In this document: piece by piece, positions 1 to 9,132 of the stretch
Layout of the letters: each line of letters starts with the position of its first letter
How positions within the stretch are numbered: position 1 is the stretch's first letter
Assembly (NCBI GenBank): GCA_963799395.1
Contig: CAWCWZ010000056.1
Span: 1-64,000, forward strand
Length of the DNA stretch: 64,000 bases
Source of the DNA: Bog-752 sp963799395
GTDB lineage: Bacteria; Actinomycetota; Thermoleophilia; UBA2241
Direction: 5' to 3'
The notes under the pieces: generated by a model
What the model was told of the DNA's origin: nothing
Database searches by the model: none
Seen by the model: only the letters and a program-made list of their open reading frames with translations
Position numbers and translations under genes: made by a program

Positions 1-1
1 G

Positions 2-1168
2 TGTAACCCTACCTCGACTACAGTTGCGTATTGCTGCATGGTCGACGCCGACGGCCGGACCGTGCCCTGGTTCGACGGGAGCGGCAAGGAGCTCGGGTCC
101 GTAGGCGACCGCTTCCGGCCCGCCGACGGCCAGCGCTTCATGCTGCTGGGCGGCGGCCTCACCGGGTCCTCTGTACCGCCGCAGGCCAGAGGGAACTACA
201 TCGACGACTCCCTCGCGGAGCGCATCCGAAAGGGCGAGCTCAAGCTGCCCCTGTATGCCGACCTGCCAAGCCTTCCCGAGCAGGAGCGACGCGCTATTTT
301 TGGTCTCATGGTCGGCAACGAGGGCAAGACCCGAGTCCCCGTATACGAGACCTACACGAAGGCCGGGTTCGACCCCGGCCGCGACATGCTCCAGGCGCCG
401 ATCATGCCGCCCGACGCGTACCGGAGCCCTCACTACCCCGCGGGGGCGGCCGTGCCCCAGTGGCGAGAGACGTTCGGCGGTGGCCTGCTGGTGGACTGGG
501 ATCTCCGGTCGAGCCTCGAGGGACTGTACGCCGCCGGGCGTTCCGTATTCGGCGGCGGCGACCATTCGGGGGCAGCCACCAGCGGGCGATACGCCGGCAG
601 GAAGGCGGCGGGGCACGCCGGCGCGAGGTCTCCGAGACCGAGGTCGACGCGATCAGGTCGAAGCCGAGAGGGACTCGCGTCTACGCGCCCGTGCGCCGCA
701 GGGGCGAGTCGCTGGGCTGGAAGGAGCTGAACGCCGGCATCTGCCGCGTCATGCAGGACCACTGTGGCAAGTACGGAGGCGACGAGGCGCCCTGCGACAG
801 GGGCTCCGGCTCCTGGCCGAGCTGCGGCGACTCTGAGCTCGACCGTGGGTACGCGGCCAACCCCCACGAGCTCGGCCGGATGCTGGAGTGCCACACCCTG
901 GTCACCGTCGGGGAGATGGTCATCCACGCCTCGCTCGCGCGCCGGGCGAGCAGCGAGCATCTCGGGTTCATGCGACTCGACTATCCGCACGTCGACCCTC
1001 CCGAGTGGCACAAGCTGCTGCCGATCCGTCGTGACGCCGACGAAGTGGTGACGCGAGAGCTACCGATCGACTTCCACCTGCGGCCACCGTACGCCTCGAC
1101 CTTCGAAGAGAACTACCTGGCCCACAGCGGATCGGCCGAGGAGTCGGGTCTGGGGCGCGGGGGAGAGC
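2..1168 (+). CDS. AprA/FrdA-like FAD-dependent oxidoreductase, C-terminal part (5'-partial, frameshifted)
   Basis: C-terminal portion of a fumarate reductase/adenylylsulfate reductase alpha-type flavoprotein. The frame is open to the window edge, so the FAD-binding N-terminus lies outside. Residues around GLYAAGRSVFGGGDHSGA form the conserved C-terminal FAD-contact region, where the family reads its flavin next to a Gly-rich segment. The product then continues in another frame near 600 (helical region with KELNAGICRVMQDHCGKY, then ELDRGYAANPHELGRMLEC), with further breaks near 790 and 835. An iron-sulfur partner follows at once, as in AprAB-like pairs. Family membership is reasonable; the substrate cannot be read from this fragment. 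Confidence 0.7.
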
Positions 1169-1169
1169 G

Positions 1170-1516
1170 ATGGACGACAACGTCTACATGGTCCCGAACC
1201 CCCCACCCCCAACATCCCCGTGCGGTTCGAGCGCGGACTGTGCACCGGCTGCAACATCTGTGTGAAGATCTGCCGCACCGACGTTCTCATGCCCAACCCC
1301 GAGAAGCATCAGCCGCCGATCGTGCTGTACCCGGACGAATGCTGGTTCTGCGGATGCTGCGTCGAGGATTGCCCGCGACCCGGGCGCCATCACGCTGGCG
1401 CATCCGCTTGAACCAGAGCGTCGTGGTCACCTGGAAGCGGAAGGACACCGGCGAGCACTTTCGTCTGGGCATGAAGGACCCGCCTCCTCCGAACACGCGC
1501 CCCCCCGCCCGGCTGA
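1170..1516 (+). CDS. AprB-like two-[4Fe-4S] ferredoxin, frameshifted
   Basis: Small iron-sulfur subunit that would pass electrons to or from the preceding flavoprotein. It shows CTGCNICVKICRTDV and CWFCGCCVEDCPR, two CxxCxxCxxxC motifs, then a C-terminal tail (VTWKRKDTGEHFRLGMK) like the extended tail of AprB-type proteins. The reading frame breaks inside a C-rich run near 1205, near 1383, and in a run of seven C near 1505. The first and third are homopolymer positions, which favours sequencing error. The stop is taken as the TGA at 1514 in the repaired frame. Confidence 0.65.
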
Positions 1517-1563
1517 CACAGCCGAGGCCCTCGCCTTGGATTGGAGCGAAGGCGGCGCGTCGA

Positions 1564-2167
1564 TCAGCGCGTCGCCGCGGCACCGGGCAGTCCCGACTCG
1601 ATCAGCTCCGGCAGCGAACGCTGCAGCATGAACTCGAGCACGGCGTACGCGCGGCGCATGTCGAAGTCGTCGTCGATGGCCTCCTGGATGGCCAGACCGT
1701 CGACCACGGCGGTCATGAGCTCGGCGACGCCCAGCAGCGCCTCCTGCTCGCGGGGCGACGGCTCGTCCCCGCCTCGCAGCCAGTCCCGCTTGATCTGCCG
1801 GTACGAGTCGTAGGCGCGAGCCATGCGGCCGCGGAGGCCGGCATTGCGCAGGGCGTAGGGCAGCACATCGAAGAAGACGCGGAACGAGCGCGACGAGCTG
1901 ATCGTGCGCAGGCCGTCGACGAACCGGTGCAGACGGTCCTCGCTGCCGACGGCGCTCATGGCCGCCGCGGCGTCCTCCTGGTCGTCGCGGAAGACCGAGT
2001 CGATCATCGCCTTGACGAGGCCCTCTTTGTTCCCGAAGTAGTACTGCACCATCGCCGAGTTCTCACCCGACTCGGCCGCGATGGCGCGCAGCGTGAGGCC
2101 GGAGAACCCCTTGGCCACCGAGCGCGCTCTGGGCGGCGGCGAGGATCTTGAGGGCGGGCGGCGACAT
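1564..2167 (-). CDS. TetR/AcrR-family transcriptional regulator, frameshifted near its N-terminus
   Basis: One-component repressor. The N-terminal helix-turn-helix reads GFSGLTLRAIAAESGENSAM followed by VQYYFGNKEGLVKAM, the usual TetR DNA-binding signature; the rest is an alpha-helical ligand domain. The longest open frame starts at 2118, but the first helix (MSPPALKILAAAQSAL) lies in another frame beginning at 2167, and removing one G near 2122 joins them into about 200 residues, normal for the family. It is transcribed away from mmsA, with an inverted repeat between them, so it probably controls mmsA and itself. Effector unknown. Confidence 0.8.
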
Positions 2168-2307
2168 GCTGCTGCCGCGGGTCGCCGCTCGGCAGGGCGC
2201 CGGCGCCCGGCCGGTCCTGATCTCTCTGCTCCGTCGGCCAGTCCGCCGCTGCTGCTCGTCGATGTTCGTCGGCCGCGCAGCGCGGTCCCCTCGTAGCTGC
2301 TTGTAGT

Positions 2308-2325
2308 TAATCACTTGATTGATTA
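2308..2325. promoter_or_regulatory. Candidate TetR operator
   Basis: Inverted repeat TAATCA-N6-TGATTA in the divergent spacer between the TetR gene and mmsA, in an AT-rich island within very GC-rich DNA, about 50 bases before the mmsA start. Size and placement fit a TetR-family operator overlapping a promoter. Binding is inferred. Confidence 0.5.
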
Positions 2326-2374
2326 GACTTCTTTGCGGCGAATCGAATCAACCCCGGGAGCGAGAGGAACGACG

Positions 2375-3905
2375 ATGGCGAAGACCGAGACTGAGGTCAG
2401 GACGCTTGGCTACATGGTCGATGGCGAGTGGCGCGAATCCCAAAGCGACACTTGGGTCGACATCACCGATTCCAACACCGGCGAGGTGATCGCTCGCACG
2501 CCGATGTGCACCGAGGCCGAGGTCACCGAGGCCATCGAGTCGGCCCACCGCGCCTTCGGCCCGTGGGCCAGCCTGCCGATCCAGAGGCGCACCGAGGTGC
2601 TCTTCACGTGGCGCCCGATGCTCCTCGCGAAGATGGACGAGATCGCCACGCTGGTCTCGACCGAGCTCGGCAAGAACTTCGACGAGGCCCGCGGCGAGGT
2701 CATTAAGATCATCGAGGCCATCGACGTCGCCGTCGGCGCCCCGATGCTCATGAAGGGCGAGTCGCTGATGAACGTGGCCACCGGTCACGACACGGTCAGC
2801 TACCGCGAGCCCCTCGGCGTGTTCGCCGGCATCGCGCCGTTCAACTTCCCGGCCATGATCCCCTTCGGCTGGATGCTGCCGCTCTGCATCGCCACCGGCA
2901 ACACCTTCGTGCTCAAGGCCGCCAACCCCGTGCCGCTCACGAGCCACATGCTCCTCGACATGCTCTACGAGGCCGGCCTGCCCAAGGGCGTCGTCAACAT
3001 GGTGACGGCCGAGAAGGAAGAGGCCGAAGTCCTGCTCAAGCACCCGGCCGTCCGCGGCGTCAGCTTCGTCGGCACGACGCCGGTCGGCAAGCACATCTAC
3101 TCCATCGCCGCGGCGCACGGGAAGCGGGTCCAGGCTCAGACCCAGGCCAAGAACCACGGTCTCGTGCTGCGTGACGCATCGCTCGAGCGGGCCGCCCGCG
3201 GCATCATCAACTCGACGTTCGGCTGCGCCGGCATGCGCTGCATGGCGCTCCCCGTGTGCGTCGTCGAGAACGCCGTCGCCGATGAGTTCGTCGGCTACAT
3301 GAAGAAGTTCGCCGAGGAGCGCATCGTGGGCGCCGCCTACGATCCCAGGACGGAGCTCGGCCCGGTCGTCTCCGCCGCTCACCAGGCGTCGGTCAAGCGC
3401 TGGATCGACAAGGGCGTCGAAGAGGGCGCCACGCTGGTCCTGGACGGCCGCGACCTCGTGGTCCCGGGCTATCGAGAACGGCCACTTCGTCGGTGCGACC
3501 ATCTTCGACAACGTCACGCCCGAGATGAGCTGCGGCTGGGAAGAAGCCTTCGGCCCCGTGCTCTTCATCAAGCGCGTCGACGACTTCGAAGAGGGCCTCG
3601 CGCTCATGAACCACAGCGAGTTCGCCAACGGTTCCTGCATCTTCACGGAGAGCGGCTACTACTCCCGCGAGTTCGCCCGCCGCACGCACGCCGGCATGGT
3701 CGGCATCAACGTCGGCATCCCGGTGCCGGTGAGCTTCTTCCCGTTCTCGGGCCACAAGAACAGCTTCTTCGGCGACAACCACGTGCTGGGCAAGGACGGC
3801 GTGCAGTTCTTCACCGAGACCAAGTGCGTGACCACGCGCTGGTTCACCGAGTCCGACAAGAAGCAGAAGCAGATCAGCACCTGGGAGGGCACCGTCAACC
3901 GGTAA
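2375..3905 (+). CDS. mmsA: CoA-acylating methylmalonate-semialdehyde dehydrogenase, one frameshift
   Basis: Oxidises methylmalonate (or malonate) semialdehyde to propionyl- or acetyl-CoA with NAD+ and CoA in valine, thymine or inositol catabolism; cytosolic. The catalytic Cys lies in GCAGMRCMALPVCVV; the family-specific end IPVPVSFFPFSGHKNSFFGD and the tail GKDGVQFFTETK are typical of MmsA/IolA rather than ordinary aldehyde dehydrogenases. After one extra base near 3470 is removed (frame changes at DLVVPGY/ENGHFVG) the product is about 509 residues, the usual length. The start at 2375 has a GAGAGG ribosome site. Divergent from the TetR gene and closed by a strong terminator, so probably a single-gene transcript. 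Confidence 0.88.
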
Positions 3906-3931
3906 GCCGGGGCAAGGGACGCCACGCCTTG

Positions 3932-3965
3932 AAAGAGGGGCGGGCCGTGAGGCCCGCCCCTCTTT
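3932..3965 (+). terminator. Rho-independent terminator after mmsA
   Basis: Perfect 15-bp stem AAAGAGGGGCGGGCC with loop GTGA, its complement ending in CTCTTT, then CTTCTT. It starts 27 bases after the mmsA stop. Confidence 0.9.
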
Positions 3966-3969
3966 CTTC

Positions 3970-4450
3970 TTGGAGTCCATCGTGGGGCCAGTCGTGCTCG
4001 ACGAGTTCCAGCGCGCGCCGGAGATCTTCTCGTGTGTCAAGCTTGCCGTCGACCGCGACAGGCAGCCCGGACGGTTCCTGCTGACCGGGTCCGCGCAGCT
4101 CCTGTTGCTGCCGCACGTCGCCGACGCCGTCGTTGGCCGCATGGAGCAGGCCACGCTCTGGCCTTTCGCTCAACAGGAGATCGCCGACACCGGCAAGGAT
4201 TTCAGCGTTCTCGGGCGACCACATGGCCGCGTCTGGCATCCGGCTTTCGCGCGCGAAGCTGCTCGGGCAGATTGTGGCCGGTGGGTTCCCCGAGGTCGTC
4301 TCCCGAGTCCCCGACCGCCGGCCGGCCTGGTTCTCCGCGTACCTGGCCTCCAGCCTCGAGCGCAGCATTCGCGACGTCGCCGACATCGAGGGGCTCACGC
4401 TCATGCCGCGCCTGCTCGCCCTGATCACCGCGCTCCCTCTCGGCGGCCAG
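3970..4450 (+). pseudogene. Remnant of an AAA+ ATPase with DUF4143 domain
   Basis: Two fragments of the ATPase/DUF4143 family. The first frame gives the Walker B/sensor region (VVLDEFQRAPEIF, then RFLLTGSAQLLLLP and GRMEQATLWPF). A second frame from about 4190 gives the DUF4143 start (LLGQIVAGGFPEV, AYLASSLERSIRDVADIE). The Walker A N-terminus is missing because the mmsA terminator sits directly upstream, and the C-terminus fades out near 4450. Loss of both ends plus a frameshift indicates true decay rather than one sequencing error. Confidence 0.75.
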
Positions 4451-4550
4451 GCTCCGCAGGATCAGCTGTCCTTGCCGCCGCTCCACGAGGCGAAGAACGC
4501 CCGGCCGGCGACCACGTCGAGCTCCGCACCGTGGCCGGGCGACGGCGCGG

Positions 4551-5037
4551 TCATGGCCCCGTTCCGCCGGCCGCGCCACCGCACTCCGCGCACACTCCAT
4601 AGACCTCGAGATGGTGCCCGTAGATGGCAAAGCCGGTCTCGGCGGACAGCCTGGCCTCGAGCACCGTCAGGTCACCCTCGCCGTCGAAGCGCACCACACG
4701 GCGGCAGAGCCCGCAGACGAGCGGATGGCTATGGCCGATCGGCGGCGCCGTGAAGCCGATGTCGCCGCGGCGGTCCTGCACGCGGACGAGCAGGCCGAGG
4801 TCGGTGAGCAGCGTCACCGTCCGGTAGACGGTCGCCTGGCCGATGCCGGCCTCGCACAACCCCTCGGCCGCCTCGGCGACGGTGGCGGCCCGCGAGCCCA
4901 GAGCGAAGAGCTCCCAGACCTGCCGGCGCTGGCGGGTCATGGGGGTGCCGTGTGGAGCGAAACACCTCGTCAATGTCGGCGGTCGCCGGCGCCGACGTGG
5001 CGGGCGGGGATGATGATGACCGCTGGCTCCGGGTCAC
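4551..5037 (-). CDS. Fur-family metalloregulator (Zur/PerR type), one frameshift
   Basis: Metal- or peroxide-responsive repressor. Helix-turn-helix GIGQATVYRTVTLLTDLGLL, sensor-site residues in HSHPLVCGLCRRVV, a HHLEVYG segment and a second CxxC (CAEC) give the structural zinc pair CxxC...CxxC. An in-frame start exists at 4973, but the usual N-terminus (ADIDEVFRS before HGTPMTRQRRQVWELF) lies in another frame starting with GTG at 5037, and one extra base near 4955 explains it. Which metal is sensed cannot be told from sequence alone. Confidence 0.8.
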
Positions 5038-5038
5038 A

Positions 5039-5057
5039 GTTGAGAGAAATTATCAAC
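5039..5057. promoter_or_regulatory. Candidate Fur/Zur-type operator
   Basis: A 19-bp imperfect palindrome with arms GTTGA and TCAAC around an AT-rich centre, directly before the Fur-family gene. Size fits a Fur-family box; autoregulation is inferred. Confidence 0.35.
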
Positions 5058-5098
5058 CTATCCCCGGCGCGTCAACCCCGCGCGGACGGCCGCGCGGC

Positions 5099-6166
5099 CT
5101 AACCGCCCTTCGTCAGAACGGCCGCCAGACCGCGCGCCAGAGGAGGTGTCCACTTGTCGCGGCCCGAGTCGACGAGGTGGAACAGGTCGGCGAAGTCGTT
5201 GGCGCGCAGCCCGGCCTGGGGCTGACGGCAATGTCGGACACGCCGAGTTGCCGGGCGACGCCGGCGATGTCGTGGCGATAGGTGGAGATAGGCGTCCCAT
5301 GCCGGCCCGCTCGCCTCGGGGCCGAGAGGCTGTTCGAAGAAGGTCACGGCGTAGCCCTTCTCGCGGCCCAGACGGACGACCTCGGCGAGGACCGCCAGGT
5401 TGTAGGCGGCGTTGGCGGCATAGAGGGGCTTCTCGCGGGCGAGTTCGGCGACGCTGCCCTGAGCCTTGGCCGAGGGGCTCGCGATCGGACCGTCGGTGTA
5501 GTAGTGGTCGGCGTAGGTGATGGGCGACAGGTCGGGCGTCCTCGTGAAGATGCGCTGATTGAAGTACGAGACGGCGAAGTCGAACATGCCCGGCAGCAGT
5601 CCGGGCAGCGGCTTCTTGAGCGAGGTGCGGCCGACCAGCTCCGCGGCGAGCCGGGAGCTGGTCAGAGCCAGAGGCGAGCCCGAGACCTGGCTGGCGTCGC
5701 TGCTGGGCGCCGCGATGAGCCGGTTCGGCGACAGTCCGATCGCCAGCAGCCCGTGGCCGGCCGGCAGGTTGTCGACGAGCGACAGCGTCTGGCCGATGCT
5801 CTGGTTGTGGGCCGCGAGGCTGACGACGTCGACGCCGGCGCCGGAGTCGGCCGAGATCGCGCTCGCCAGGGTGCTCTCGCTGCGGATCATCTCCATGGTG
5901 CCGGAGCCGCCGAAGAGGTAGACGACGGTCGTCGTCGGCGGCCTGCGCTTCAGGTCCGCGATCCGGTAGGAGATGTTGACGTAGTCGTCGTTGGGAATGC
6001 GCAGCATGAGCCGCTCGGGGATCACCGTGAAGGCGCCGCTGGCCACGAACCACTGCAGACCGGCGAGAGTGAGTATGGTGAGCAGGGCCGCCGCGACGAG
6101 GACCAAAGGCGAGCGGCTCCGCAGACCGCGGACCAAGGCGCGTCGTCTGGTGCTCGCCTCTTGCAT
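5099..6166 (-). CDS. Membrane-anchored SGNH/GDSL-like protein of unknown role
   Basis: About 355 residues. An N-terminal transmembrane anchor (LVLVAAALLTILTLAGLQWF) is followed by an exported domain with VVYLFGGSGTMEMI and VDVVSLAAHNQSIGQTL, resembling block I and the Asn-containing region of SGNH hydrolase-like proteins (AlgX/DltD type). The motif is GGSGT where GDS is expected, so the catalytic Ser needs checking. Two compensating frame changes near 5215 and 5265 restore YRHDIAGVARQLGVSDIAVS inside the C-terminal part, which ends NDFADLFHLVDSGRDKW, a plausible block V with Asp and His. Start chosen at 6166 with GGAG upstream. Possible role in envelope polysaccharide modification; low certainty. 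Confidence 0.5.
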   Translation of the reverse strand: MQEASTRRRALVRGLRSRSPLVLVAAALLTILTLAGLQWFVASGAFTVIPERLMLRIPNDDYVNISYRIADLKRRPPTTTVVYLFGGSGTMEMIRSESTLASAISADSGAGVDVVSLAAHNQSIGQTLSLVDNLPAGHGLLAIGLSPNRLIAAPSSDASQVSGSPLALTSSRLAAELVGRTSLKKPLPGLLPGMFDFAVSYFNQRIFTRTPDLSPITYADHYYTDGPIASPSAKAQGSVAELAREKPLYAANAAYNLAVLAEVVRLGREKGYAVTFFEQPLGPEASGPAWDAYLHLSPRHRRRRPATRRVRHCRQPQAGLRANDFADLFHLVDSGRDKWTPPLARGLAAVLTKGG

Positions 6167-6344
6167 ATCCTGCAGCTCCCACGTGATCCGCGACCGTTGT
6201 GCGCCGACCGGCGGCGACAGTACGGGCAACCGGGCGCCACCGGACGGGTCGGCCGTCCAGCTCAGCAAAGGTACCCAGCCCACGCGCCCCGGTCAAACGC
6301 GGGGCCCGGCGCGGGCGCGCGATCGCTGCCGGACAGGCGGGCTT

Positions 6345-7122
6345 TCAGCCCCGGGGTTCGCCCGCGCCTTCGCGCCGGGGTTCGCCCGCGCCTTCGCCCC
6401 GCTGCTCGGCCGAGGGTTCGAGCGCCCGCGCCGGGGCCTCGGCGGCGGCCACGCCGTCGGGGTCCGCGGCGAGGCCGCGAAGATGGCTCGTGTCGTTGAC
6501 GAACCGCACGCTGACCCAGTCGCCGTTCGTCTCGAGCAGGCTCAGACCGCCGTGACTGGTCGAGATCGCCCAGTGGCGCTCCGGCGGCACCTCGAGCACA
6601 TGGTTCAGGATCGTGCGGATCGGACCGTCGTGAGACGACGAGGCAGGCGACGGCATGCTCTCTTCGCACGATCTCGTCGAAGGCAGCGACCACGCGTTCG
6701 CGGACCATCGCCAGAGATTCGCCGCCGGGCAATGTCGTGCCGAACGGCTCGCGCAAGAACGCGGCGGCGAGATCGCGGTCGGCGGAGAACTCGTCCCACG
6801 ACCGCCCCTCGTAGTCGCCGAGATCGATCTCGCGCAGGCGGCGGTCGGGGAAGACCCCGACCGCCACCGACGCCGCCTCGGCGTTCGCCGCCGTCGCGCT
6901 CTCTCGAGCCGGCGCCCACCGGGCAGCGATGAGGCGAGCCGTGTCGAGCGCCCGGGGCAGGTCGCTCGCGTAGACGGGCATCGGTCCGAGCGGCGCCAGC
7001 CGGGCGGCCACGCGGCGCGCCTGGGCGGTCCCCAGGCGAGTCAGCGGATGTTCGCTCCAGCCGGTCATCCGGCCCGGCAGGTTGCCCGCCGAGCGCCCGT
7101 GACGTACGAGGTAGAGCTTCAT
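6345..7122 (-). CDS. cobC: Histidine phosphatase, probable alpha-ribazole phosphatase, one frameshift
   Basis: Would dephosphorylate alpha-ribazole 5'-phosphate (or adenosylcobalamin 5'-phosphate) in the lower-ligand branch of cobalamin synthesis. It has the phosphohistidine motif LVRHGRSAGN at the N-terminus, ASDLPRALDTA, and, after a missing base near 6633, SHDGPIRTILNHVLEV with the second catalytic His. The start overlaps the cobS stop (ATGA), making it the last gene of the cob operon. The C-terminus ends in a repeated GEGAGEPR segment encoded by a 24-bp tandem duplication (about 6352-6400). Confidence 0.8.
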
Positions 7123-8003
7123 CGCACGATCATCACGGCGCCGACCAGCGCCAGCGCCTCCGCGAGCTCGATGCCCAGACCGTAGACGTCACCGGTGAGG
7201 CCACCGAGGCGGCGTCCCACGAGCGCCTGCACGCCGAGCGCCACGGCCACCGCCGTGGCGCCCAGATCGAGACCCAGGAACGCACCGCCGAGGCCGCCGT
7301 GGGCGAGAGCGCCGGTGGCAAGGGCGGCGGCGGCGGCGATCGCCGCCGCCGCCACGACCGGGCCGTTCGTGGTGCCGGCGCCGGCGAAGGCCGCGCCGGT
7401 GCCTTCGCGCCGGGCGTAGGCGAAGAAGCGCACGTCGAGCGCCGGCAGCAGGCGCGCCGCGCTCAGGCCGACGAGCAGACCCAGGGCGGCGCCGGGGCGC
7501 GCGAGCGAAGCGAGCGCGCTCACCTTCACGACGATGACGGCGACGGCGGCAAAGACGCCCATGGCGCCGACCCGGCTGTCCTTCATGATCTCGAGCGCGC
7601 GCTCGCGCGGCGCGCCGCTCAGGTAGCCGTCGGCCGTGTCCATGAGTCCGTCGAGATGCAGCGCCCGCGTGACGAGCTCGAGGGCGACGACCACGAGAGC
7701 GGCGGCGACCAGCGGCGTCACGGCGTAGAGCAAGACAGCGTAAACGCCCCAAGCCGAGAGGCCCAGAAGGAGGCCGACCAGCGGGTAGAAGCCCATGCTC
7801 GCCCACAGGTCGATGGGAGCCGCCGCGGCGCCGGCGTCGGGCAGGCGCAGGGCGGTGAGGAAGGTCACGGCGAGCGTGAGGTGGCGCGCGCGGGTGGCAA
7901 GCCACCCGCGCGCGCCCCGGGCGGTCGGCGCCGCCGGTGGCGCGGCCCCGCCGCCTGCTGACGAAGCAGACGCGGTCTTGTCGGTCTCGTGGTCGTCGCT
8001 CAT
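7119..8003 (-). CDS. cobS: Adenosylcobinamide-GDP ribazoletransferase (cobalamin synthase)
   Basis: Integral membrane enzyme joining adenosylcobinamide-GDP to alpha-ribazole (or its phosphate). Hydrophobic throughout after an Ala-rich N-terminus. It shows the signature ALHLDGLMDTADGYLSG, with the Asp residues thought to bind metal, followed by ALEIMKDSRVGAMGVF, both hallmarks of CobS. About 294 residues. Start at ATG 8003 (MSDDHETD). It lies 43 bases after cobT and overlaps cobC by four bases. An Ala run (AAAAIAAAAALATG) is encoded by a GGC/GCC palindrome at 7325-7352, which codon bias can explain. Confidence 0.92.
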   Translation of the reverse strand: MSDDHETDKTASASSAGGGAAPPAAPTARGARGWLATRARHLTLAVTFLTALRLPDAGAAAAPIDLWASMGFYPLVGLLLGLSAWGVYAVLLYAVTPLVAAALVVVALELVTRALHLDGLMDTADGYLSGAPRERALEIMKDSRVGAMGVFAAVAVIVVKVSALASLARPGAALGLLVGLSAARLLPALDVRFFAYARREGTGAAFAGAGTTNGPVVAAAAIAAAAALATGALAHGGLGGAFLGLDLGATAVAVALGVQALVGRRLGGLTGDVYGLGIELAEALALVGAVMIVR

Positions 8004-8046
8004 CGGGTGCCGCTGCCTCGGTCGCAGGCTCTGGAGCCGCCGCGCC

Positions 8047-9132
8047 CTAGCGGCGCAGGTCGGAGTCGGCCTCGCCGGGATCGCCGGCCACGCCCGCGCT
8101 CTCGAAGGTCGCCATCTCGTCGAGGATCCGGGCGGCCGCCTCGATGATGCCCATGGCGAGCGCCGCGCCGGTGCCCTCGCCGAGCCGCATCTCGAGATCG
8201 AAGAGAGGGATGAGACCCAGTTCGTCGAGCACAGCCTGGTGGCCGATCTCGATCGAGACGTGGCTCGGCAGGATGTAGTCGACGGCCTCATGGCAGAGAC
8301 GCACGGCGCAGAGCACGGCCGCGGCCGAGATGAAGCCGTCCATGACGACGGGCACGCGGTTGGCCGCCGCACCCAGCACGACGCCGGTCAGGGCCGCGAT
8401 CTCGAGCCCCCCGACCTTGGCCAGCACGTCGACTGGGTCGCTCGGGTCGGGCTTATTGACGGCGAGCGCCTTTTCGATGACGGCCACTTTGCCCGTCAGC
8501 GCCTCGGCCGTGATGCCGGTGCCGCGTCCGGTGACCCTGGCGACGGGCAGTCCGGTCAGGGCGGCGATGATCGCCGAGCTCGCGGTCGTGTTGCCGATGC
8601 CCATGTCGCCGGTGGCGACGATGTCGAGCCCGTTGCGCAGCTCCTCGTCGACCAGGTCGATGCCCGCGGCGATCGCCTGCAGCGCCTCGTCGCGGCTCAT
8701 CGCCGGGCCCACGGCCATGTTCGCCGTGCCCATGCGGACCTTGCGTTGGCGCACGCCGACGGCGGCGGAGAGGTCGGCGTTGACGCCCACGTCCGTGACC
8801 AGGACGCGCGCGCCGATCTGGCGCGAGAGCACGTTGATCGCGGCGCCACCGGCGACGAAGTTCATGACCATCCCCGGTGTGACCTCGGCGGGGAAGGCCG
8901 AAACGCCCTCGGCCACGACGCCGTGATCGGCGGCCATGACGGCCACGAGCTTGTGAACGAGCCGGGGCCGCGGCTTGGCGGTGATGCCGGCCAGCTGGAT
9001 GGAGAGCGCCTCGAGCCGGCCGAGCGCCCGGGGCGGCTTGGTGAGCTGGAGCTGGCGCGCCTCGGCGGCGCCCATCGCCGCCCGGTCGAGCGGCTGGATG
9101 CGGGCGATGGTCTGGGCGAGCTGGTCGGTCAT
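8047..9132 (-). CDS. cobT: Nicotinate-nucleotide-dimethylbenzimidazole phosphoribosyltransferase
   Basis: Activates the lower-ligand base by transferring phosphoribose from nicotinate mononucleotide, giving alpha-ribazole phosphate. 361 residues, normal length. Recognisable parts are LTKPPRALGRLEALSIQLAG, MAADHGVVAEGVSAFP, GDMGIGNTTASSA and the catalytic loop MRLGEGTGAALAM, whose Glu is the general base. Its ATG at 9132 overlaps the cobU stop. No frame disturbance. Confidence 0.95.
   Translation of the reverse strand: MTDQLAQTIARIQPLDRAAMGAAEARQLQLTKPPRALGRLEALSIQLAGITAKPRPRLVHKLVAVMAADHGVVAEGVSAFPAEVTPGMVMNFVAGGAAINVLSRQIGARVLVTDVGVNADLSAAVGVRQRKVRMGTANMAVGPAMSRDEALQAIAAGIDLVDEELRNGLDIVATGDMGIGNTTASSAIIAALTGLPVARVTGRGTGITAEALTGKVAVIEKALAVNKPDPSDPVDVLAKVGGLEIAALTGVVLGAAANRVPVVMDGFISAAAVLCAVRLCHEAVDYILPSHVSIEIGHQAVLDELGLIPLFDLEMRLGEGTGAALAMGIIEAAARILDEMATFESAGVAGDPGEADSDLRR

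Noticed and set aside
7325..7352. GGC/GCC palindrome in cobS
   Set aside because: It encodes a poly-Ala helix and has no loop; simple codon repetition accounts for it.
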